From Microthyrium microscopicum (taxonomy: Eukaryota; Ascomycota; Dothideomycetes; Microthyriales; Microthyriaceae): 64,000 nt of DNA. Within the stretch, counting starts at the first letter, position 1. Each line of letters begins with the position of its first letter. The notes beneath the pieces were generated by a model. It was not told the DNA's origin. It ran no database searches and was given only the letters and a program-made list of their open reading frames with translations. A program made the position numbers and the translations under genes. Below, in pieces: positions 55,774 to 64,000 of this stretch. Location of the stretch: contig MU004236.1 of the NCBI GenBank assembly GCA_010405405.1, positions 1-64,000 of the forward strand, written 5' to 3'.

Positions 55774-58126
55774 TCATTTCTTCTCTGCCTGGTCGTCCGT
55801 CTTTGCTTCAACCTTTGGTTCCGTCTTTGCTTCTGTCTTGGCGTCTGCCGTTGCATCTGCTTTGCCTTCTTCTTCCTCCTCTGCCTTTGATCCCCACCAA
55901 CCTCCTGTGAGAATGTTAGTGAGAAGCCAGTTTTGACGATTAAAATATTGACATACCGAGAGCATCTTTTCCTCCTTGCAGTTTTGTCGTCGCCCAGTCC
56001 ATCACTTTCTCGTGATTGCGCTTCTCTACCTTCTTTTCAAGGTCTTTGATTTGCTCATCATCTCCCTTGCCTTCCTTTGTATCCTTGTCTTCTTGTTCTT
56101 TGGTCTCCTTTTCTTCCTTTTCTTGCATTTCTTTCATATCCTCTTCCTCCGCTTCGACAAGTTCATTATCGAGGTCCTCAAATCCAATCTTCTTCAGTAT
56201 ACTTCCAGTCAAGAAGCGATATTGCAAATGTCCAGAGACAATATCGCTGACGTCAATGTTTTCGACGCCTTTAACACCCTCAACCTTCTCCAAGCCAGCG
56301 ACTCCAAGTTCCATGGCATTGGCGCGATATAGGAAGGCGAGAATGTAATCGTTCTCAGAGTAGACATTGACAAGTCTTCCTGAAACCGCTGCCCGCATCT
56401 GTCTCCAGTCCCAAGACTGACTTGACATCGGACTTCCAAGTACTACGGCATTCTCGACGAGACCGAATTGCTTTCGCTCAGCAAGTTTTCGCAGGCAAGT
56501 TTGTATCACCCGTGCACCAAGCGAATATCCAATAAGTGTGACTGGTCGCTCTCCCTGAACTCTGTTTGCAAGTGCATCAGCTAGAACTTCTCCAGCCTTG
56601 TCTGCTCGTACCAGACCAACGCTGAAGGGATTGTCGACAACATGAGCCATTTTGATAATTTTCAGGGGCCACAACTCTGCCATCATTACACCAAGAACGC
56701 TTCTTTTCAACAATTGCTTCTTAGCATACACCCACGCAGTTGTCCGTAACATTCCAGTGATTGCATTTCCAAGTTCCAGCAGTTTCTCAAGCTCCCATCG
56801 CAGCGCAAAACCTTCAATAGAGGACGATAGCACCCGCCATGGTTTGACTACCTCCTCTTTGTCGGTGAGCCAGCCTGAAATTCCAATGGCAACTCGAAGT
56901 CTTCGATATTCCATCTCGATCTTCCTTGGTCGGTGGTGTTTGTGTATCTGTACAAAACCAAAATCTTCGACTTCTTTTGCATATTCGTCCATCATTTTGC
57001 CAGACATCTTCGCACCATAGGCGCCAAAGAGACTCCCTACTACCAAAGAGCTGCTTGCCAGACTTCCCAAGTATCCCGCGGCGGCGAACTCTGCTATTCC
57101 TAGGCCGCCCATCACGGAGCCAACTCCTGCCGCAACAATGGGAGCTGCCAAACCTCCAGTGACACCGATAAGTGCAGCACCAGCGGCAGTCGCGAGACCG
57201 ACTTTCCATTTCCGCGATGACGCATTGTCTTCCGCCGCTTTCTTGGTCTCCGCGTCAGCCGACAGCTCAGCAGCCGTAAGCAAAGTACGAGCAATACTAC
57301 TCTCATCCTCCGACAGCACTGCCAGCTTCAAATTCAGACTACTCGCCAAATTGAGCAAAAGTATTCTCGAATAAGCCGCATAATGCTCAAGGCTCAACAA
57401 CAGCAACATAACAGAGTGTAGCACCACTTTGCGCTGATCCTCAGACAATTCCGTCACCAGTTCCGTCTTCACAGGTGGATATAATTCCTTGAACAACAAC
57501 TCCGCCTGCTCACTCTTTCCCTCATCTTCATCCCATTTCTCGAGCTTGACATCCTCATCCTTCTTACTATCCTGCGCCGCCGCATCACCCATCTTCTTCG
57601 TAACTTCCGCCACCTGTTCCTTGACATGGTCCTTCTCGCCCAGCACATCGCCAATTCGATCCAGCGCTTTCTTGCGCCAGCCATCGTAGAACTCTAGAAC
57701 ATCCTTCTTTAGCTTCTGTACTTCCTCCTTACTCAATTCCTCTACAATGCGCTCGCGCTTCTTCTGCGCTTCCTCGGCAGCCTCGACATCCGCTTTGCCG
57801 ACATCTAGGTCTGGATTATCGAGCGGATTTGCGCCGAGCGGGCCAGCGGTGAGCTCACCAACAAAGCGAGGATCGAAGATGGCGGTGATGTTGCCGCGCA
57901 TTTGCACGCAGATGCTGGCGAGGAGAAGTGTTAGGGCGGCGCGCTGTTCGGGGGTGGGAAGAATGGTGTGGAGGGATTGGTTATTGTCGTCGGGGACATC
58001 TTTGAGGGAGGATTTGGGACCGGACGGTTGGGTGCTTGTAGATGTTGATTTTGGAGGTTTATCGGATTCGGCTTCAGCGTGCTTGCTGAAGGGGTTTAAG
58101 CTGTGGAGATGAGGTAGTTTGTCCAT
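55774..58126 (-). CDS. DUF726 (TMCO4-like) membrane-associated alpha/beta-hydrolase fold protein
   Basis: 766 aa in two exons, 58126-55957 and 55904-55774; the 52-nt GTATGT/ACAG intron joins KDALG to GWWGSK. A charged N-terminal half carries coiled segments. It is followed by Gly/Ala-rich hydrophobic stretches (GLATAAGAALIGVTGGLAA, GSVMGGLGIAEFAAAGYLG). The C-terminal part has the lipase-like elbow TLIGYSLGARVIQTCL (GYSLG, nucleophile Ser) and NAVVLGSPM, as in the DUF726/TMCO4 family. An acidic Glu/Lys tail ends the protein. The family is conserved but poorly characterised; a Golgi or ER lipid-related hydrolase role is plausible but unproven. Confidence 0.88.
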
Positions 58127-59105
58127 GGCTGGTGATAGGCGTTTTCGGAGCCCGGCAAAAGTTGTGTTGCGGTTGTAAAAGGTTGGACGCCCGTAGCTAT
58201 ATTATGGCATTTTGGAATCTCTCAACAGTTTCAAGATTTGGGGATCGCTGGCAGAGTGGATCTAGATAGCCTTGCTTCTGTCGGTTGTAGTGGGGTGACC
58301 CTGTACAGACTTGCATGATGTGTGATGTCAACTTCTTGTTTGGTGGTTATGATTCGCTCATTACTATTTCCACTAGTTAGGATCTTGATAATGCAAATAG
58401 TACTACCTGATACAGGGTATTGTCTATACAATCTGGTAATTGCTATAATAATGGAAGTATATATCAAGTGAATAGAGGAGATGACAGTAACATGGGATTT
58501 CATAATGACATATATACCTCTCAGGGACCTAGTGTCTGCTGCGTTCAGAGACACTTCAAGTACCTATAAAAGTACATTAAACTCTTCTTCCTATCCATGT
58601 CGAAAACCAATTAAGCTGTTGGGTCTGCATACAGCTGTTGCGAGCTAAGCTGCCAGGGGGTGGTCCAAAAAGCCTCAGCCTTGCACTCAGCCTTGTCACA
58701 TCACTACTTATTACCTCACCCATAACAAGCTACACTGTTGTAGGCACTCGTTTTAAAGAACATAGGATGCTAAGCAGTAGCAAGTCTTATATAAACCATA
58801 TCATATCTTGTTCATGTGGCATCTAAAGCTCAAGCACTGAGCGTCCTCTTGCAACCTTCCCAGACTGGAAGCATAGAACCCGTTTCGGGAGACAATACTT
58901 GCGGGAGACCTCCTGTATTAGGACCTTTCAACAGGAGCCTTAATATGATGGAATCAGCCAGTCAGTCTACTCTGGGAAAGAGCTCATCTGTAGCTAATTT
59001 CCTTTTCCCCTCCTTGATGAGACTCCACAGTGAATTATTATTTCTGTCCTGACTCCGTCAACCTTCTCCTCTCAACCTTGAGATATCGACTTTCGTTTGC
59101 TCACC
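58127..59105. promoter_or_regulatory. Divergent promoter region DUF726 / ferric reductase
   Basis: 979 bp between two genes reading outward. No supported gene. A short minus-strand frame (58554-58231) and plus frames near 58.6-59.0 kb lack motifs. Confidence 0.4.
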
Positions 59106-61197
59106 ATGTGGGACATCGTATTCTCTCTTGCCATCTTCTGGGGTAGCATCCTCGGACTTGGTATGCTTGGAAAACTCACCAACTCTCTCTGGCATCTGCG
59201 CGCGAGTCTACAGACTCGAGAGCCTGAAGGTCATGCACGTCCTCACCCCATCCAGCGCCTCTATGCCAAAGCCAAAGGACTGCTGTATGGCTATCTCATC
59301 CTGCCTCCTCTCTTTGGATCGTTCCATCGCCGCTTGCTGTTTGGCGATTTCATCATGCCGACGCGTATCGAAGCACTTGTCATCTTCGCCTTTTGGGCAC
59401 TGAACATCATGCTTTGCTCTGTCGAGAACCAAGTCATCATCAAACGCGCCCCGTAAGTCCTCAAATGATTGGACCTTTATTCACATGATGTACTAACAAA
59501 TCAGTGACTCTGCTCATGTTACAACTGTTGCTTCACTCATCTATCGCCGAACGGGCAAAATGGCTGTGGCCAATCTACCTTGGTTGTGGATTTTTGGTGC
59601 TCGAAACAACATCTTCCAGTGGGCAACGGGCTGGAATTTCTCCACGTTCAATCTCTTCCATCGCCACATTGCTCGAGTCGTTCTGTTTGAAGCAATCGCT
59701 CACGCGGGAGCCGAGACTTGGAGTCGAATCAATCGTAAGTCAGTGCTCTTGTACGAGTGAATGTGGCACTAAAATCAGACAGAAGGCAAGTATGCTCAGA
59801 TGTTCAGCGCAACCTACGTGCAGGTGGGGCTTGCGGTATGTGTAGGCGTCTCAAGTAGAAATCGTGCTTTTCGCTAATGTTGAGTACCTAGACTATCATT
59901 GCTATGGGTCTGATGGTTCTTCTAATGTCTTCCATTGCATTTCGTCGACACTACTACGAAGCATTCTTGGCAGCTCACATACTTTTGGCTGTTGTCGTCT
60001 TGGTTGGCCTGTACTTGTAAGCTTGATAGGTTCCGCCCGAGCTGACTCACAACTAACGTCTTCACAGCCATATACCAACAAGTCATCCGGAATATCAACC
60101 ATATCTCTGGTCCATCGTTGCCATTTGGGCGTTCGAACGCCTGCTTCGCATAGTCAAATTGGTCTACTGCAACATCAGACTAACATTTAGCAAGCACGTT
60201 CTCCAAGTGTCCAAGTGTCTAGCGTCCTGGGATCCAGCTTCCGACATGGTAAAAGTCACTATTACCCTGGCCCACGACATTTTGACTCCCAAAGCCGGCC
60301 AATTCTACTTCCTATATCGACCAGTTGGATGGAAAGGTTGGGAAAGTCACCCATTCACACTAGGCAGTTACACTCGAGCTGGCCCAAAGCAACTGGTCTT
60401 CTGGATCCGTCCATTGGACGGATGGACCCAGCACCTCCGAGAAGTCTGTCGTCGGTCCCCAGGTTTGACCACAGCTACCCGTCTCTTTGTGGAAGGGCCA
60501 TACGGCCATCCTGCACGTCTCTGCCACTTTCCGCGAGTGTTGCTGATCGCTGGTGGCAGCGGCATCTCGTCGGTAGTTCCATATGTGGAAGAGCACGTCC
60601 ACCGGGCGTCCGTGACTCCTGTAACTGGCGAGAGTGCTGTTCATACTCGCCGCATGGTAAGGTTCTTGCCGTGACTTTCAACGCATTCGATGGCTCCCAT
60701 AGTATGCGTTTCTGAACGAGTATGATGGTTCCCATCGAGTGTGATGGTTGTTTGACCGTTTTACCCCGACAAGGCCAAATGGTCTATTCGCCATTTATAC
60801 TGACAGTTTTTAGGCACTTGCAACTCGGCAGCTGGATATTGTCTGGTGCTGCCCACAGCGATCTCTACTCTACGCCGTAGCCGAAGCCGAACTATCACCA
60901 GCCTTGAGTCGTAACGACATCACGATGCGCTTCTTCTGTTCCGCGAGCTCGGGACACACCAGTTCGGAGGAGGGGACCATCTCAGAGGTCGATGTGTTGG
61001 TGGCCGAAGGCCGACCAGATTTGAAAGCTATTGTAAGTGAAACTGCACGTGAACATGGCGAGAGCGAAGACTGCGGTGAATTGGCAATTTTGGTTTGCGG
61101 GCCAGCTAGTATGGCGGATGAAGTAAGAATGGCGGTGGTGGAAGCGACTAGAAATGGTGCTCGTATTGAGTACTTTGAGGAGACTTTTGGATGGTAG
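59106..61197 (+). CDS. Ferric reductase transmembrane component
   Basis: 575 aa in six exons: 59106-59452, 59505-59734, 59783-59835, 59892-60016, 60068-60656 and 60814-61197. All joins keep frame (RAPDSAHV, RINQGKYAQ, LYFHIPTS). Fre-type enzymes pass electrons from NADPH through FAD and two hemes to external Fe3+ or Cu2+. Visible features are several membrane spans in the first half, heme histidines in FHRHIARVVLFEAIAHAG and a further His in AAHILLAVV. The FAD motif is HPFTLGSYT, the NADPH-binding loop LLIAGGSGISSVVPYV, the terminal VCGPASM, and the family-typical C-terminal aromatic in FEETFGW. The fifth intron carries a repeat fragment. Confidence 0.92.
60680..60750. repeat. Repeat fragment within the ferric reductase intron
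   Basis: Inside the 157-nt intron 60657-60813, the words CGATGGCTCCCATAGTATGCG and GATGGTTCCCATCGAGTGTG occur. These match the subterminal GCGATGGCTCCCATAG of the MITE-like copies at 61.7 and 61.3 kb. The other introns of this gene are 47-57 nt, so an insertion probably lengthened this one. Confidence 0.5.
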
Positions 61198-61331
61198 AAC
61201 CTTCGGGTAGGACTCAGGAGCGAGAGGAGCTTTTGTGCTATTAGTGTTTCAGGGTGATAGCTTCGTTTGAAATAATACGGTAACGAATCGAAGGATTGAT
61301 TTTCTTTCAAAGACTCTACTTACTAGATATT

Positions 61332-61542
61332 CAACGGCATGGCAAAATAACTGTCGTGCTCCCATCTGCGGTGATGGCTTCCATGAACGCTGAAGAAAAC
61401 ATGCTTTACTCCCCATCCTATTCGATCAAAGGCTGGGAAGTTAAGACAGTCTTTGGCAAATAAAGCACCCGAAAATGGAACGTAACCTATGGCAGCCGGC
61501 GAGGCTGATGGCGGGCGCGCCATTCATTTTGCCAGTCCGTTG
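61332..61542. mobile_element. MITE-like element copy 6 (211 bp)
   Basis: Left end CAACGGCATGGCAAAATAA, right end reversed CAACGGACTGGCAAAATGA, then TG(T/G)CG(T/C)GC, CCATC and ATGGCTTCCATGAACGCT. The core word AAATAAAGCACCCGAAAATGG groups it with copies 1 and 2. No clear target duplication. It lies just after the ferric reductase 3' end. Confidence 0.75.
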
Positions 61543-61706
61543 GCAATCTTGGTCCTGGTCTATACAGTGTCATCTTGTTTGACAATAGTATATTTCATGT
61601 TGACTTCTGTTGCAACCAGGCATCTCGACCGACAATAGATGCTCTCAATGGACCGCAACCTTGCTGCATGTTGGTTTGGGGAGGAGGTTGGAGTTGTGAG
61701 AGGTTG

Positions 61707-61890
61707 ACTGTCGTTGACGAAATAAATGGCGTGCTCCCAGCGAGTGCGATGGCTCCCATAGAAGACGATCTGCCATCGAGCGCGTTCAGACTTGGACGTT
61801 TCATTGAAGGCGATAGGAAATACAACATTTTCATTGAATAGCGTTCGTATGAGCCATGGACGCTGATGTGAGAACGCCGTGCATCGGTTG
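61707..61890. mobile_element. Decayed MITE-like element copy 7 (about 184 bp)
   Basis: The left arm is well kept: TCGTTGACGAAATAAATGGCG, then TGCTCCCAGCGAGTGCGATGG and CTCCCATAG. The right arm, reversed, reads CAACCGATG, then CGGCGTTCTCACATCAGCG and CATGGCTCATACGAACGCT. It therefore keeps the family order but has lost the ACAAAATAAATGG block. This looks like an internal deletion in one inverted repeat. Confidence 0.6.
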
Positions 61891-62245
61891 AGGTTGATGG
61901 ATGACAGACGACAACGTCCTCGGACCGTTGCGGTAACTACAGGTACCAGGAACCGGGATCCGACTCCGTCTCAGCATTGGCTTGCCTTTGCAATGAATTT
62001 CGACGTGTCACAAATTCAATCATGACATAAAACCTGTTGTAAATTTCAGCTGCCTACATTGAATCCTTCAAAATATACAATCAAGCCCACCTCAACCCAA
62101 AAAATTCCGTCAAGCCATCCTTCGGGGCACCAAACCCATCACCACCGAAATCCAGCCTTGTCTTCAGCCTTATCCGTCCACTAGCTCAATCAAAAGACAT
62201 CCCAAGCGATATTGATAGTCCACGCTACATACAGCCTCCAACGTG

Positions 62246-62840
62246 ATGGCATCTGCATCAGGAAGCTCAATGATCCCCACCAGACCATCCGCCTCAACCC
62301 CCGCCGCCATCACCCATCCCAAAATCCGCACCTTCGAAGAAGAGCAACAGCTCGACGAAGCAACTCGCATCCTAGAAGGCCAAACAAACCTCATCCACCA
62401 TGCCACAGACATGAACCAAGTATGTACACTCCTGCCTCTCTCCTTTCCCCTCATCCCTCCCTATCACACCACGGACTAACACCTCCTAGTCCCTGCCCCA
62501 AACAAAAGCCTACTTCACCCGTCTAGCCCACAGCATCACCCAAGCCCCCGAACCAGACTGGCCCATGATAAACAACCGCACGACCACCGGCTCACCTTTA
62601 GCTGGCACGATCGCGACTCCTTTGCGCCGATATACCGGCAAGACAGCTTCGTCTCCTGCTCCACCGACATCTGCGCCACTGAGTCCGCGAAAGCATGTGC
62701 TGGTTGAGGAAGCGAGTACTGGACGGAGGCGGGCACCGCCACTGGATGATGTGGAGATGGGCGAGAGTGGTGGGAAGGATACGGGGAAGGCGAGGAAGAA
62801 GAGAAGGAGTGGGGCATTGGAGAGTGGGAGACGGCATTAG
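62246..62840 (+). CDS. Small conserved-looking nuclear-type protein, function unknown
   Basis: 174 aa in two exons, 62246-62419 and 62490-62840, joined by a 70-nt GTATGT/CTAG intron with a GACTAAC branch site. The N-terminal part is Ser/Pro/Thr-rich. The middle (EEEQQLDEATRILEGQTNLI, then TDMNQSLPQTKAYFTRLAHS) looks like a conserved helical pair spanning the splice site. The C-terminus is basic and ends KARKKRRSGALESGRRH, a probable nuclear localisation signal. I do not recognise the family. The clean intron and continuous helical pattern support a real gene. Confidence 0.65.
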
Positions 62841-63488
62841 AGTAGCTGTGTGATGGGAAAGGGTATGAAGTTATGGAGGATTGAGCTATGGATGATGGTC
62901 AGATGGTTCTGGACTTGGTGTATAGACTTTAGACAACGATTTGCAGGGAGCAAAGACATAGAAGGCGCGTTTGAGTGTTTACATTCATGAATTATATCAT
63001 GAGGCATACCGAAGAATGCCAAAACAATATCTCCCAAGGGCCAAGGCCTATTCAGAGCCAATATGCATCTCCAACTCTTCAATAATAATGTAGTCCATCT
63101 TCATAATGACAGGCTTTAAACCGGCTTCATTCCCATTTTCTGCGTTTCATGACGTCTTCATATGTACATGTTAATATCTTTGCATAATCCACATCCAATA
63201 ATCCACATCCATCTGATAAAATGCTTCCCATCAAATGCCTTCATCCATGCCCACATTTCTCCACCAAGCGCCTTTAGTTTCATCATCAGCCCCCAACAAC
63301 TCTTCCGCATCACCAACTTGTCTTCGTTCGCTGATTTCGGGGAATGGCTGTGATTTGAGCCGCATGGTTTTGGCGGCAAGGAAGGATGCGGTGGAGCGGT
63401 TGGAGAGGGAAGAAGGAGAGCGGCTTGCAGTCGTCAATCCTTGCGGCGTCTTTCGGGCCTTCAAGGCGCCGCTCATGACTGGTAATTG
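62841..63488. other. Convergent intergenic region
   Basis: 648 bp between the stop codons of the small protein gene and the kinase gene. Two long opposite frames overlap at 63231-63537 (plus 100 codons, minus 81). Neither has a motif or splice support, and both are left unannotated. Confidence 0.35.
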
Positions 63489-64000
63489 TTATTGTAGAGG
63501 CTCTGAGGATGAGGAAAGTCTGTTGAGGTGTAGGTAGACGTCTGTTCCGTAGCTATATTGCTGTTAGTTAGACTGTCTAGGTTGGTACGATGGTTCGGCA
63601 ACTTACCCTTCCATGCTGATAAGCTTCAAATCACCTCCAAAGTACCGTGCGTATAGCCTCGATATGGGAAGTCCATAACCGAATCCTGCCATAGGTGCCT
63701 TAAAGTCCGACTTGTTGAAATCGGGGTCCAGGTTCGGAGTTTGATCCACGGTAGTATACATGTACGTCCAAACCAAAGGTATCGCAGATCTGGCAATTCC
63801 ACCTCCTTCATCCGATATTTTGATAGTGATGTCCTCTTTTCCCTCTGCCACAATGACCTTGGTGACTGGAAACTCGTCCTTGTCTTGTCCATGAGTTTCC
63901 ACCACAGCACGTAAGCTGTTTTTGAGAGTTTCGAATAGCATGTGCGATAAATGTCCAGGAACATACATAAAATTGATTTCCGGATTGCAAACAAGTTGAA
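63489..64000 (-). CDS. Pyruvate/branched-chain dehydrogenase kinase family protein (partial)
   Basis: The C-terminal part of a mitochondrial GHKL-type protein kinase; the gene runs past the right edge. Exons seen are 64000-63607 and 63552-63489, with a 54-nt intron rebuilding SMEGYGTDVYLHLNRL. The ATP-binding Bergerat fold is clear: N box HMLFETLKNSLRAVVE, G1 box ISDEGGGI, G2 box GFGYGLPISRLYARYFGG and the final GYGTD. Members phosphorylate and inactivate the E1 component of pyruvate or branched-chain 2-oxoacid dehydrogenase; this part alone does not separate the two. The N-terminal domain is outside the window. Confidence 0.93.

Noticed and set aside
63231-63537. Overlapping opposite frames of 100 and 81 codons
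   Set aside because: Mutually exclusive, without motifs, and placed in a convergent 3' region.

Overview
This window is a chromosome end of a filamentous ascomycete (Pezizomycotina). It opens with about 16 tandem TAACCC telomere units and continues inward for 64 kb. The evidence for a mould is short GT-AG introns (mostly 40-120 nt) with CTAAC/CTGAC-like branch sites, C-to-T decay typical of repeat-induced point mutation (RIP), two Zn2Cys6 regulators, a fungal bZIP factor, an HsbA-type secreted protein and an AA9 polysaccharide monooxygenase. Class level (perhaps Leotiomycetes) is only a weak guess. Exon coordinates were worked out by hand from splice signals, reading frame and family expectations.

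Region 1, 1-13.2 kb, is subtelomeric and holds no intact recognisable gene. It contains the telomere, degenerate subtelomeric minisatellites (about 96-440 and 830-1990), a 1,971-bp RIP-degraded Fot1/pogo-like DNA transposon with 82-bp inverted ends (2738-4708), a 38-bp tandem repeat (6571-6682), gene relics on the minus strand (9.4-11.7 kb) and a broken coiled-coil gene built of 66-bp repeats (11.9-13.2 kb).

Region 2, 13.3-22 kb, is a compact accessory block: an ACSF3-like acyl-CoA synthetase, a divergent short-chain dehydrogenase, a Zn2Cys6 regulator convergent with it, and a divergent HsbA-like secreted protein. An acyl-activating enzyme, an oxidoreductase and a regulator side by side suggest a small catabolic or metabolic module; that is inference.

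Region 3, 22.8-64 kb, mixes conserved housekeeping genes with accessory genes. Housekeeping: HRD3/SEL1-like ERAD subunit, PMP3, MET8 (siroheme synthesis), EB1/Bim1, Vam7-like PX-SNARE, DUF726 protein, and a pyruvate dehydrogenase kinase family protein running off the right edge. Accessory: F-box protein, bZIP factor, a second Zn2Cys6 regulator divergent from an NmrA/isoflavone-reductase-like enzyme, GH5 mannanase, Clr5-TPR protein, AA9 LPMO and ferric reductase. The mannanase and LPMO imply plant cell-wall degradation.

The most notable unexplained structure is a dispersed family of short inverted-repeat elements (MITE-like, about 184-215 bp) with ends related to GACAAAATAAMTGGCG. At least eight full or partial copies sit in the gaps between genes from 24 kb onward. 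A related fold-back element lies at 38.5 kb, and related fragments lie in a ferric-reductase intron and in the 6.6-kb tandem repeat.
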